A stretch of DNA of 64,000 nucleotides from Chryseobacterium pennae (GCF_003385515.1 NZ_QNVT01000030.1:1-64000), one strand, 5' to 3'; positions 26,009-34,743 are shown, counted from the first letter of the stretch. Made by a program: numbers and translations. Notes: a model not told the origin generated them from the letters alone.

Positions 26009-26575
26009 TTATTTTAAAGCAACGGAGCAGGTATTTCCTGCAACATTTACATTCAATGTAATATTGCCGGTCCGATCCGGAGTTCCTGTGATAGAATACT
26101 GTAAACGTCCATTCCCAATAGCAAATTGTCCGGCAGGTAAAGCAGCAGTTAATCCATTTGTTTGAATGGATACTGCATCATAAACACCACCATTTCCTCC
26201 TGTATAGGGAACCGTCAACACACCTTTATAAGCCTGTCCTGCAATAGGACTGGGAGAAACGGTAGCTGAAGTACATGACAAGGAAACGGGATTCATCAAT
26301 GCTTTTTTTCCAATCAGTCCTTTTCCAAGACATTTAGACCATTTATCTGCCTGAAATGCTTTTACGCATTCTTCGGATATGTCATAGATCATCATGCCAT
26401 TAACTGGATTTGCGACTGCAGCAGTGTTGGGAACTCTGTTTAGAAGTAACGTTTTGTTGTTAGACCCCAGTTCAAGATCTGAACTGAGATTGGGATTTTC
26501 TTGCTTGATACCTACCTGTGCGAAGGAAAGCACACTGAAACTGAAGGTAATCAGCAGTAATACACTTTTTTTCAT
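26009..26575 (-). CDS. Secreted protein of unknown function
   Basis: The product has 188 residues with a clear N-terminal signal peptide (MKKSVLLLITFSFSVLSFAQ). Residues 21-75 resemble the leading segment of many flavobacterial exported proteins (VGIxxxNPxxSSxLELxxxNKxLLLxRV, then MMIYD). Residues from about 95 look like a small beta-sandwich domain with GG-rich strands. The gene lies 107 bases upstream of the NRPS gene and 187 bases downstream of the phosphopantetheinyl transferase gene, all on the minus strand. I see no catalytic motif. A link to peptide synthesis or export is possible only by position. Confidence 0.85.
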   Translation of the reverse strand: MKKSVLLLITFSFSVLSFAQVGIKQENPNLSSDLELGSNNKTLLLNRVPNTAAVANPVNGMMIYDISEECVKAFQADKWSKCLGKGLIGKKALMNPVSLSCTSATVSPSPIAGQAYKGVLTVPYTGGNGGVYDAVSIQTNGLTAALPAGQFAIGNGRLQYSITGTPDRTGNITLNVNVAGNTCSVALK

Positions 26576-26762
26576 TTGTATAAGGTCTTAGTGTTTAAAT
26601 AATTTTTTTTCTCTCAGTAAAAATATATGTTAAAAATGAATTTGCAAAAAAAAAACGTTAAAATTTGGAAATTTTATCCCTTAGCAATGATTTTCTATTT
26701 CAATTTAAATAATTGAAATTCACCAAAATATAAGGGTTAAAAGGATGTAAAAAATGATTAAC

Positions 26763-27401
26763 TCAAATTTCAGAGGCTATAAAAAAAGGTACCACATTTT
26801 TAAGATTTTTATTGTCTGAAGCTATGCAACTCTGATAACTTTCATCAATAGAAATATTCTTGGTAAAGAATTTTTTACTCTCAATTACGCATTCATCATT
26901 TACAATTTCAAAGGAATCCAAAGGAATCATCATTCCTCCTCCATGCGCTTTCATTACTGATTCTTTTCGGGTCCAGTATGAAAAGAAATCCCCAATTTGA
27001 TCTTCAGAACGATCAATTTTAAGAAATTCCTGTTCTGTCATCTGAAACTGAAAGTCCAGATAATTGATTTTAGGGTCTATAAATTCAACATCAATTCCAA
27101 TAGGAAATTCTGCAATTGCGCAAACAACAAGTTCTTTGGAATGAGAAATATTGAAATGAAGAGGCTGCCCTTTCAGGTAAGGTTTATTATCTGGAGTACG
27201 CTCAATATATACCTCATCAACATGATACCGGGACTTTAATCCCTGGTACAAAAGCACTCTCCCTAACAGGGAAAGCTGAGCATCCTGCCATCTTCTGTAT
27301 TTCAGAATATCCTGCTTAAAATCTTCCGGAAAAGAGTTTAAATACCGGTCTAAAAAATACCGATGCTTTTCTTCACTGATAAATGTATATAGAATAACCA
27401 T
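26763..27401 (-). CDS. 4'-phosphopantetheinyl transferase, Sfp type
   Basis: This cytoplasmic enzyme of 212 residues transfers 4'-phosphopantetheine from CoA to the serine of carrier proteins. The family motifs are in order: FNISHS (83-88), GIDVE with metal ligands Asp104 and Glu106, and YWTRKESVMKA with Glu147 and Lys151. The length is typical of Sfp/Gsp-type enzymes. It lies upstream of the NRPS gene on the same strand, and the alkylquinolone-polyene cluster with its own acyl carrier protein starts 3.6 kb away. It could therefore serve both systems. It is not AcpS, which is shorter. Confidence 0.93.
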   Translation of the reverse strand: MVILYTFISEEKHRYFLDRYLNSFPEDFKQDILKYRRWQDAQLSLLGRVLLYQGLKSRYHVDEVYIERTPDNKPYLKGQPLHFNISHSKELVVCAIAEFPIGIDVEFIDPKINYLDFQFQMTEQEFLKIDRSEDQIGDFFSYWTRKESVMKAHGGGMMIPLDSFEIVNDECVIESKKFFTKNISIDESYQSCIASDNKNLKNVVPFFIASEI

Positions 27402-27657
27402 TGCTGATGCGCTTCAAATGTGTTATAATGATTTTTTAAATATAAAAGGGTTAGCCGTCAAAAAGTTAAAAATAACATTTTTAACTGTATTTTCTTACGC
27501 AATGATACCCAAGGTTAAACTTACACATTCTGAGACTAAAACAACATAGATTAAAGCCTCGTATCAGATATTCTTTCAGAAAAAAAGACTGGGATCATAA
27601 AGCGCTTTGAAAAATCTTTTTTAAATTTAGCATAAAATCACTTTAAATCATTTAAAA

Positions 27658-28161
27658 ATGAAAGTACAAACACTATCATTATTGGCAGGGTGTGCATTGT
27701 TGGCTGTTTCATGCGGAACTACAAAAACGTACGCTGTAAATGCCAAAAGCGGAACGCAGACCGGCGGAACGGCTAAGTTTACCCAACAGGGGAATGAAGT
27801 CATTATGAACCTGAATGTAACGAACCTTACTCCCGGAATTCATGCAGTACATATTCATGAAAAAGGAGACTGTTCTGCGGCGGACGGAACTTCTACAGGC
27901 GGACACTGGAATCCTTCCAAGAACGATCACGGAAAATGGGGTGCTGAGCATTTCCACATGGGAGATATTGGAAATCTGGTAGCTGATCAGAGCGGAGTTG
28001 CAGTTTTAACCTTCAAGACAGATAAATGGTGTCTTGGATGTACAGATGAATCTAAAAACATCATTGGAAAAGGTCTTATTGTACACGCTGCAGCAGATGA
28101 TTTCCATACTCAGCCTACCGGAAATGCCGGCGGACGAGTGGGATGTGTAGAGATTAAGTAA
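27658..28161 (+). CDS. sodC: Cu/Zn superoxide dismutase lipoprotein
   Basis: The product dismutates superoxide in the periplasm. It has 167 residues, with a lipoprotein signal peptide ending in LAVSC (lipidated Cys19). The family metal-binding motifs are in order: HIHEKGDC, GGHWNP, then the HFHMGDIGN segment, and near the C-terminus VHAAADDFHTQP followed by GGRVGC. The start ATG follows an A-rich leader. The gene stands alone and converges on the protease gene with a shared terminator. Confidence 0.95.
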   Translation: MKVQTLSLLAGCALLAVSCGTTKTYAVNAKSGTQTGGTAKFTQQGNEVIMNLNVTNLTPGIHAVHIHEKGDCSAADGTSTGGHWNPSKNDHGKWGAEHFHMGDIGNLVADQSGVAVLTFKTDKWCLGCTDESKNIIGKGLIVHAAADDFHTQPTGNAGGRVGCVEIK

Positions 28162-28179
28162 TCATTTATTTTACACAAT

Positions 28180-28213
28180 AAAAAACCCGATAATTTTCAT
28201 TATCGGGTTTTTT
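28180..28213. terminator. Bidirectional rho-independent terminator
   Basis: AAAAAACCCGATAA and TTATCGGGTTTTTT form a 14-bp stem around a 6-base loop, with an A-run on one side and a T-run on the other. It lies between the convergent sodC and protease genes and can serve both. Confidence 0.93.
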
Positions 28214-28217
28214 ATGT

Positions 28218-30347
28218 TTATGATTTTACTCCCATATCGGATACAATATTCATTGCTTCCTGCAGGTAAAGATCTTTTTTCAGATTCTTGATCCACATTT
28301 CAGACTTCTTTTTGAAAGCTTCGTCTTTTTTCTCTCTTTCAATCTCACTAGGATACATGATGAACTGTAGGCCGTTCTCAAATTTAGTAAGTACTTTGAA
28401 TTTTTCAATCTGAGATTTTCTGTGCTTCATCACTTCATTGAATTTATTGATGTTCAATGTAATGTTTTCCTCTTTATCCAGTTTTTCTCTCCATTGTGCG
28501 GATTCTAACAGTAGCTGATAGTTTTTATTCTTAGCCATTCTGTCTGCACTTGCTTTTTCAAGAGCCTGGATATTGAAAAAGTTCAGTTTCTGGAACTTTG
28601 TAGCCGGAATTTTATCCCAAGCCAAAGCAAAGTCATCATAACGCTCTCCTACTTCTGCATAGGTAAAGAAATCTTTCATCTGAATATCAGAAACAATTCC
28701 TTTTCTCTGTGTAGACTCTCCTGTAATTCTGTAGAATTTCTGAATCGTCAGTTTTAAAGATCCGAAATCATCTTCTGTATTCAGGAATCTGTTCAGATCA
28801 ACAAAAGTCTGAACGGTTCCTTTTCCAAAAGATTGCGGAGATCCAACAACCATAGCTCTTCCGTAATCCTGCATTACACCTGCTAAAATCTCAGAAGCTG
28901 AAGCCGAAAGTTCGTTTTGCATAATAACAAGCGGACCGGTCCAGATCGGAGCTTCATTTTTATTCTTTAGAGTCTGTATTTTCCCGTTTCCATCTTTCAC
29001 CTGAACATATGGTCCGGCATCCATGAAAAGCCCCATAATATCGCCTACTTCCGTCAGTGATCCACCACCGTTGTTTCTAAGGTCAAGGATAATTCCTTCA
29101 ATATTCTGAGATTTAAGCTTAACAATCTCATTTTTGATATCATCAGAAGCATTTCTTCCTTTTGAATTTTCAAAATCTGCGTTAAAGCTCGGAAGGTTGA
29201 TAAACCCATATTTCTTACCGTTAGGAGTATTCACTACAATACTTCTTGCGAAAGTATCTTCAATAGCCACCTCTTCACGGATCATTGTTACATCTTTAAT
29301 AGTCCCGTCTTTTTTCTGAACGGTTAAGGTAACAGGTGTTCCCTTTTCTCCTCTGATCAGCCTTACAGCTTCGTCGGAAAGCATTCCTACCACATTTACA
29401 GCATCATCTTTTGGTTTTGATTTTACTTTCAGGATCTTATCTCCTTCTGAAAGCTGCTTGGATTTCCATGCCGGAGCACCAATGGTAAGAGCACCCAGAT
29501 AAAGATTTCCTTTTTTCTCCTGGATCAATGCTCCGATACCAATTACTTTACCGGTAAACTGAGTATCAAAATCTTCTTTATCTTTTGGAGAATAGTAGTT
29601 GGTATGCGGATCGAATACTTCAGTATAAGCATTCATATATACCGTAAACCAATCCATTTTCTTTCTCTTTTTGAATCTTGTGAAGGTATCTTTTACAAGG
29701 TCTTTTACTTCATCCGTTGCTTTTTTGATCTTTTCATCCTGAGTAAGAACCTTAAACTTGATCGTATCATTTAATTTATACTTCTGAACAGAATCTTTCT
29801 TCTCTTTCTGAGCTTCTTCTTTACTGTTCATCGATTCAATTTCCTGAAGAATATTATACTTGATGAATTTTTTCCATTCGTTGTACTGTTCCTGCTTATT
29901 GGCCGGTACTTTTTTAAGCTTTGGCTCCAGGGTAAGTGTTTCATCTTCCTGAAGGTTAATGGGCTTACTAAAAATATCCTGAGTAATCTTATCGATCTCA
30001 TCTACTCTTTGGTACAATCTGTCGATTGTAAGTTTATAGAAACTCAAATCTCCCTGGTTGATATAATCATCAAGCTTTGTTTCATGCTTGCTGAATTCAT
30101 CCATGTCAGACTGCAGGAAATATCTTTTAGCAGGATCCACCAATTCGAAATAATGCTTATAAACATCCTTTGAATAAGCATCATTGATAGGCTTCGGACT
30201 ATAATGCAGGTAAGAAAGAGTGTTTTTTACGCTCACCATTATTGTCTGCATCTTTTCATCATCGTTTTTCGGCGAATTGAAGCAAAACATTAGACTGGTT
30301 AATGGAATCAGTAGTAAAAATTTATTCAGTTTGAAATTTTTCCACAT
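28218..30347 (-). CDS. Tail-specific (C-terminal processing) protease, S41 family
   Basis: This periplasmic serine protease of 709 residues is related to Prc/Tsp. It has an N-terminal signal or anchor segment (residues 9-23) and a long helical N-terminal region. A PDZ domain lies around 245-340 (FTGKVIGIGALI, then GDKILKV). The S41 core carries LRNNGGGSLTEV, the nucleophile region NELSASASEI and the general-base lysine in FGKGTVQ. The C-terminal domain after about residue 560 is rich in Lys and Glu, as in Prc. Such enzymes trim or degrade proteins with non-polar C-termini. Confidence 0.94.
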   Translation of the reverse strand: MWKNFKLNKFLLLIPLTSLMFCFNSPKNDDEKMQTIMVSVKNTLSYLHYSPKPINDAYSKDVYKHYFELVDPAKRYFLQSDMDEFSKHETKLDDYINQGDLSFYKLTIDRLYQRVDEIDKITQDIFSKPINLQEDETLTLEPKLKKVPANKQEQYNEWKKFIKYNILQEIESMNSKEEAQKEKKDSVQKYKLNDTIKFKVLTQDEKIKKATDEVKDLVKDTFTRFKKRKKMDWFTVYMNAYTEVFDPHTNYYSPKDKEDFDTQFTGKVIGIGALIQEKKGNLYLGALTIGAPAWKSKQLSEGDKILKVKSKPKDDAVNVVGMLSDEAVRLIRGEKGTPVTLTVQKKDGTIKDVTMIREEVAIEDTFARSIVVNTPNGKKYGFINLPSFNADFENSKGRNASDDIKNEIVKLKSQNIEGIILDLRNNGGGSLTEVGDIMGLFMDAGPYVQVKDGNGKIQTLKNKNEAPIWTGPLVIMQNELSASASEILAGVMQDYGRAMVVGSPQSFGKGTVQTFVDLNRFLNTEDDFGSLKLTIQKFYRITGESTQRKGIVSDIQMKDFFTYAEVGERYDDFALAWDKIPATKFQKLNFFNIQALEKASADRMAKNKNYQLLLESAQWREKLDKEENITLNINKFNEVMKHRKSQIEKFKVLTKFENGLQFIMYPSEIEREKKDEAFKKKSEMWIKNLKKDLYLQEAMNIVSDMGVKS

Positions 30348-30775
30348 AAACTGTCTTTATTTATTAATTTTTGAAAAATAAGTATTGTAATAAGTAGCAA
30401 TAATTTGCGGACTGTTACAAACGATCAAATTTAATACCTTATTTACAAATATCGTATAGTTTTGAAGATTTTTATTAAAAGAGACCTGTGGTGCATTTAA
30501 GCAATTTGAGTTTTTAAGTTGTTAATATTTCTATTGTTTAATTTATTAATCCATTGTATAACAGCCAGTGCCATTATTTTAGATAATATTTGAGCTGTTA
30601 TAGCCTATGTATATTATTTGAAACATAATAAATGTTAAAAAAAACTTTCTTTTTAATATCCATTATATGTTTAATATTTATGAACAAATAATCATGCTTA
30701 TAAACTTTATTCAAATTCATAATATTTTATTTTTACTAATAAAAAAAAATCAACGTCTATTACATTTACAAAATA

Positions 30776-30793
30776 TATCACAAACATGTGATA
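30776..30793. promoter_or_regulatory. Candidate operator palindrome
   Basis: TATCACA and TGTGATA form a perfect 7-4-7 inverted repeat. It overlaps the expected -33 position of the promoter for the quinolone cluster, where a bound regulator would affect RNA polymerase. The cognate protein is unknown. Confidence 0.45.
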
Positions 30794-30818
30794 ATATAAA
30801 AAAATAATACTACTTTTG
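30787..30818 (+). promoter_or_regulatory. Candidate Bacteroidota promoter of the alkylquinolone cluster
   Basis: TACTTTTG (30811-30818) matches the Bacteroidota -7 consensus TAnnTTTG. A weaker TGTG (consensus TTTG) stands 20 bases upstream, which is the normal spacing. The leader to the pqsA-like ATG would be about 165 bases. Confidence 0.5.
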
Positions 30819-30851
30819 AAAAACACACGAATTTTGAAAAAACACACGAAT
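30814..30851 (+). repeat. Tandem direct repeat in the cluster leader
   Basis: TTTTGAAAAACACACGAAT (30814-30832) is followed at once by a copy with one extra A (30832-30851). The repeat begins inside the -7 box and spans the predicted transcription start. Confidence 0.6.
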
Positions 30852-30946
30852 ATGAAAAAACTTTTGTATAATCCCGCTCTCCTATTTCTGTATTCATATA
30901 ATAATCTTTTCTGATAGATTAATAGAAATTAGCCTTTTCGATATCA

Positions 30947-30971
30947 TCTGACATTATTAGTAAGTGTCAGA
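30947..30971 (+). promoter_or_regulatory. Leader hairpin before the pqsA-like gene
   Basis: TCTGACA and TGTCAGA pair perfectly around an 11-base loop and end 20 bases before the start codon at 30992. Such a stem could influence translation or mRNA stability. It has no T-run, so it is not a terminator. Confidence 0.4.
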
Positions 30972-30991
30972 AGCGCTAAAATATATACCTT

Positions 30992-32560
30992 ATGAATTTA
31001 TCAGAAAATATCATTAGAAATCTATTGTTATCAGACAATGGAAACCAAATACTTTATAATCTGAATAGCTTATCTGGAAAAGAAATAGCTGAAAAAACAT
31101 TAACCCTAGCCGTTAATTTAAAATCCACAGGAAAACTCAGCTGTGGAGATAGAGTCATCTTGAGCATGAATGATTCCCCAGAATTTATTTATTCATTCTT
31201 ATCTTTAATATCTATAGGATGCATTCCAGTTCCTGTAAATCCGATGATTCAGGATTCTGAATTAGAATATATTCTACAAGATTCTAAAGCACGGGGGATC
31301 ATTATAGACAGTCAACAATACCTCCGTTTACATAAGGTTGTACATAATTCAATTTACATTGTAAATGAATGTATTATCGTGAACACTCCTTTAAAAGACG
31401 AATATCATTCGGATAATTATCTGCATAAGTATATGGTACTAAAGACTCATAATAGCTTTTCTGATATGGATTTTGCATATGAACAAAATAACCCGATTGC
31501 CTTTTGGCAATATACTTCAGGAACCACAGGAAAACCCAAAGCGGTTCAGCACACTCATGCCACCATGCTTTTAAATACGAATCTGTTTGCACAAAAGACA
31601 TTGGGAATTTGTAAAGAAGATATTATTATGTCTGTCTCTAAAATGTTCTTTGGATACGGATTGGGAAACAGCTTATTTTTTCCATTAATTATAGGTTCAT
31701 CTGTAGTAATTGATGAAAAATGGTTTTCTATTGATCAATTGAAAAAAAATATCCGGCTCTACAAACCTTCTGTTTTCTTTGGTACTCCAAAAGTATACTT
31801 AGATATACTGCATCACTACAAAAGTTTTTCGCAAAACGATTTCAACAGTATAAGATTATTTGTGTCAGCAGGCTCTTCACTTCCTGAATCTATTGCCAGA
31901 GAATGGGACTCAAAATTTGAGAAAACAATTATTAATGGGATAGGCTCAACAGAAATAGGTCATATTTTCATGTGTAACCGTCATTTAAAAAAACAAAATA
32001 AGAATTCATCTTTGGGAATTCCTGTTTCCGGCTATCAGATAAAAATATGCAAAATAGATAACCCTGACGTAAGCATAAAAAACCATAACGAAATAGGAGA
32101 ATTATGTGTCTCCCCTCCTGAAAGTACACTCAGCTCATATTGGGAAAAAGAAGAAGCCAATAAAGTAAAGTATAAAGAGGGCTGGTACTTTTCAGGGGAT
32201 CTATGTTCCCAAGCAGAAGATGGCACTTATACTTATCATGGAAGAAAAGATGATTTATTTAAAGTAAACGGACGCTGGGTAAACCCTTTGGAAATAGAAA
32301 ATATCATATTACGGAGTTTCCAGGAAGTGGATGAATGTGCAGTAACCTATTATTTAGATGATGACGCCCTGATCAAGCCAGTACTGTATGTCGTGGGAAA
32401 AGAGGACTGCAATATGGTTTTTCTTTCTGATGAAATTCAAAAGAAGTTATCAGAAATTTTTCCCTCCTATAAGCGTCCTTCCAAAATTCATTTTATAAAA
32501 GAATTACCAAGAAACAGTAATGGAAAAATATACAGGAAGGGGTTGGTAAATCACTGTTAA
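30992..32560 (+). CDS. pqsA: Anthranilate-CoA ligase, PqsA-like
   Basis: The product has 522 residues (PqsA of Pseudomonas aeruginosa has 517) and belongs to the benzoate-CoA ligase branch of ANL enzymes. The ATP loop YTSGTTGKPKA is at about 174-184, FFGYGLGNSLFFP follows, then the NGIGSTEIGHIF core, the hinge GRKDDLFKVNGRWV, and the C-terminal catalytic lysine in NGK. FFGYGxGNSLFFP and DDLFKVNGRWV are shared with PqsA as I remember it. The predicted reaction activates anthranilate with ATP and CoA in the cytoplasm, supplying the PqsD-like enzyme encoded downstream. The anthranilate-synthase pair at the cluster's end supports this substrate. Other aminobenzoates cannot be excluded. Confidence 0.88.
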   Translation: MNLSENIIRNLLLSDNGNQILYNLNSLSGKEIAEKTLTLAVNLKSTGKLSCGDRVILSMNDSPEFIYSFLSLISIGCIPVPVNPMIQDSELEYILQDSKARGIIIDSQQYLRLHKVVHNSIYIVNECIIVNTPLKDEYHSDNYLHKYMVLKTHNSFSDMDFAYEQNNPIAFWQYTSGTTGKPKAVQHTHATMLLNTNLFAQKTLGICKEDIIMSVSKMFFGYGLGNSLFFPLIIGSSVVIDEKWFSIDQLKKNIRLYKPSVFFGTPKVYLDILHHYKSFSQNDFNSIRLFVSAGSSLPESIAREWDSKFEKTIINGIGSTEIGHIFMCNRHLKKQNKNSSLGIPVSGYQIKICKIDNPDVSIKNHNEIGELCVSPPESTLSSYWEKEEANKVKYKEGWYFSGDLCSQAEDGTYTYHGRKDDLFKVNGRWVNPLEIENIILRSFQEVDECAVTYYLDDDALIKPVLYVVGKEDCNMVFLSDEIQKKLSEIFPSYKRPSKIHFIKELPRNSNGKIYRKGLVNHC

Positions 32561-32582
32561 AAAAAATAATTATGAATATATT

Positions 32583-33452
32583 ATGCAGATAATAGATGCA
32601 ATTAGCCAGATCCCGGGGTTAAATATCTCTGGTAATCGCGGGAAAATGGAGAAAGGTTTTCAATGTCAGATATACGAAGTTGAAAAAGAAAAATCTTTAT
32701 CCACTTGGTCTGTGGATACATGCAGGCAGTTATTAGATCAAAATGGTATTATGCCTCATGAATTAGGTATAATTATTAATGCTTCTATTTCATTATATGA
32801 TACAACCTCTCTGAGAAATACTTCAGCTCCCGGAGTAGGCCACGAAGTACAAAAACATTTAGAAGCAAAAAACGCATTCGTATTTGAAATGTTTCATAGT
32901 GACCTAGGAAATATGATCAAAATCGCATCTTCTTTTTTATTGACTTCAGAGTCCAAATATGCATTGGTGATTCAGTCAAATAAATTTTCTGCCTTTCTTA
33001 AGGATAATGAGAATGGGTTTTGTATTCCTGATGGAGTTAATGCATTATTACTTAAGGCCAGCAACAACAAAATAGAATTAGAAAACATCCATATCTCTTC
33101 TCCTGAAGCACCAAAAGCAAGCCTAAGTTTCAATGAAGGAAATGAAGAAGCTCTGATAGAAGAAAACATTTTTAGACTCAACTGGAATTATAGTCCCTCT
33201 TTTGTAAAAACTATAAATTCTGAATTTGAAAATATATTATTAAAGCTGGAAGAGCAACAGACTCCGATTATTACAGAAAAATGGTTTTCAGAACATCTGT
33301 CACCCCAAGAAACAGAAGATACATTGGCAATGAACAGTATTCCTTGGTATTTACAAGAAAACACAGAAATGAAGAAACAGCCGTTAACAATGATAGCGTA
33401 TAACCCATTCCTTTCACATTATTCGGTTTTAAAAATTACAAATGAGATATAA
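32583..33452 (+). CDS. pqsB: PqsB-like non-catalytic partner of the alkylquinolone condensing enzyme
   Basis: The product has 289 residues (PqsB has 283). It is a degenerate KAS III fold lacking the catalytic Cys-His-Asn set. Three stretches align with PqsB by memory: APGVGHEVQKHL followed by AFVFEM, the EKWFSEHL segment, and the C-terminal IAYNPFLSHYSV. In P. aeruginosa, PqsB pairs with PqsC, and the dimer joins 2-aminobenzoylacetate to an acyl chain. Here it lies directly upstream of the PqsC-like gene and overlaps it by 11 bases, consistent with equimolar production. Sequence similarity is low, so the call leans on position and these blocks. Confidence 0.8.
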   Translation: MQIIDAISQIPGLNISGNRGKMEKGFQCQIYEVEKEKSLSTWSVDTCRQLLDQNGIMPHELGIIINASISLYDTTSLRNTSAPGVGHEVQKHLEAKNAFVFEMFHSDLGNMIKIASSFLLTSESKYALVIQSNKFSAFLKDNENGFCIPDGVNALLLKASNNKIELENIHISSPEAPKASLSFNEGNEEALIEENIFRLNWNYSPSFVKTINSEFENILLKLEEQQTPIITEKWFSEHLSPQETEDTLAMNSIPWYLQENTEMKKQPLTMIAYNPFLSHYSVLKITNEI

Positions 33453-34473
33453 TTCCTCTATAAAAAGCGTGGCAGTGGGATTTCCAGAGAAATATTACAC
33501 CAATGATATGCCTCCATTTTCCAGCATTCCCAATCTTCCTAAAAACTGGTGGAGAAACTGGGGAATGGAAGGGAGATATATGGTAGACAAAGAGAAAGGC
33601 GAATCTTGTTCCCAGCTTGCTAAGAAAGCATCTTTGGGAGCAATAAAAAAAGCCGGTATTTTAGCGCATGACATAGACCTTATCATAGGAACAACATGCA
33701 CCATTACAGGTTGGTCTGATAAAGAAAATGACAGGATCTTTCCCGGAATTTCAGAATATTTAAAAACCGAGTTGCAATGTAAACATTCAGCGATGACTAT
33801 AGAAGTCAATCAGGCATGCATCTCTTTTCTGGTAGCACTACAAATGGCCTCTGATTACATAAAAACAGGCAAGTACAAAAACGTATTGATCTGCTCAGCA
33901 GAAACTTTTACACAAATTGCTGATTTTTCCTTACCCTCTTCTACCCTTTTTGGAGACGGCGCTGCAGCGGTAGTCGTAGGAAGATCAGAAAAAGAAGGAA
34001 AATTAGTTTCTTCTCATTATAAAAGCGTTCCCATCTATAATGATATTGCAACATTGCAATGGAAATCTCCTCCAGATAAGCCCGGGAAAGAATTTACCCG
34101 TCCTTATTTTACGTTAGGACAAGATGCACCCACTCAAATGCAGACATTCGTCCCTCACAATGTCCCTGAGGTTACCTTTAAAGCCTTAGAAAAAGCAAAT
34201 GCCACGCTTGAGGACATCCACCACTTTGTCTTTCATCAGCCCTCAAAAATGCTCATCAGAATGTGGGCAATGGGAATAGGAATAAAGAAAGATAAATATA
34301 CAACTACCGTAGAAAAATACAGTTGTCTCAGCTCTGCCTCAATTCCGGTGACCCTATACTTTGCATTAAAAGATGAAAAAATAAAACCCAATAATAAAAT
34401 TGTTTTCGCCGGTGCAGGAATCGGATGGGGGTTTGGAGCACAGGTATGGAATACAGAAAATATTAACTATTAA
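33442..34473 (+). CDS. pqsC: PqsC-like KAS III, alkylquinolone-forming condensing enzyme
   Basis: The product has 343 residues (PqsC has 348). Nucleophile Cys126 lies in EVNQACISF and His265 in FVFHQP. The third KAS III residue, normally Asn in a GN motif, is absent (SCLSSASIP). This matches PqsC, which works with a Cys-His dyad. The N-terminal PPFSSIPNLPKNWW and the C-terminal KIVFAGAGIGWGFGAQVW closely follow PqsC. The predicted role, with the PqsB-like protein, is to move an acyl chain onto Cys126 and condense it with 2-aminobenzoylacetate to close the quinolone ring. The acyl donor may be the carrier protein encoded next, rather than octanoyl-CoA. Confidence 0.92.
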   Translation: MRYNSSIKSVAVGFPEKYYTNDMPPFSSIPNLPKNWWRNWGMEGRYMVDKEKGESCSQLAKKASLGAIKKAGILAHDIDLIIGTTCTITGWSDKENDRIFPGISEYLKTELQCKHSAMTIEVNQACISFLVALQMASDYIKTGKYKNVLICSAETFTQIADFSLPSSTLFGDGAAAVVVGRSEKEGKLVSSHYKSVPIYNDIATLQWKSPPDKPGKEFTRPYFTLGQDAPTQMQTFVPHNVPEVTFKALEKANATLEDIHHFVFHQPSKMLIRMWAMGIGIKKDKYTTTVEKYSCLSSASIPVTLYFALKDEKIKPNNKIVFAGAGIGWGFGAQVWNTENINY

Positions 34474-34486
34474 AAAATACAACAGA

Positions 34487-34732
34487 ATGGAAAATCAAGA
34501 ATTATTTAACAAAGTATACGCAGTTTTAGCAGATATTGCAGAATGCGAAATTAATATTATTAAGCCTGACACAGACTTATTAAATGAAATAGGAGTCACT
34601 TCTCTTATGGGATTAGAAGTTTTAGTGGAATTGGAAAGAGAATTCAATATCAGTTTAGACGAAGGAATTCTTATCAAAATGAAAACACCAAAAGACATCG
34701 TAGAAGTTCTGGAAGAAGAACTGGCCATTTAA
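34487..34732 (+). CDS. Acyl carrier protein
   Basis: The product has 81 residues starting at the ATG at 34487, 13 bases after the stop of the pqsC-like gene. An upstream in-frame start would add 29 residues overlapping pqsC and is not typical of the family. The attachment serine is Ser39 in GVTSLMGLE, a variant of the usual DSL motif, within an acidic helical sequence. It probably carries the growing polyene chain for the KS-alpha/KS-beta, KR and DH enzymes encoded downstream. The Sfp-type transferase at 26763-27401 is a candidate activator. P. aeruginosa pqs operons contain no such gene. Confidence 0.9.
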   Translation: MENQELFNKVYAVLADIAECEINIIKPDTDLLNEIGVTSLMGLEVLVELEREFNISLDEGILIKMKTPKDIVEVLEEELAI

Positions 34733-34743
34733 AGTCTAAAAGC

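Larger units (their letters stand above)
30348..30991. other. 644-bp intergenic control region between the protease gene and the alkylquinolone cluster
   Basis: This very AT-rich stretch separates two divergent genes. It holds a CAAATTTA box at 30426-30433, a possible -7 element for the protease on the minus strand. On the plus strand there are an 18-bp palindrome, a TACTTTTG box, a tandem repeat and a leader hairpin, each listed separately. No regulator gene lies here. Confidence 0.6.

Noticed and set aside
27658..30347. sodC and the tail-specific protease as parts of the secondary-metabolite clusters
   Set aside because: They have their own strand arrangement and shared terminator, and their roles are general stress and proteolysis.
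30852..30914. 20-residue leader peptide (MKKLLYNP...)
   Set aside because: It has no run of control codons, no paired terminator and no sign of conservation, so chance is likely in such AT-rich DNA.
34400..34486. 29-residue N-terminal extension of the carrier protein
   Set aside because: It lies almost wholly inside pqsC in another frame and is not part of the carrier fold.
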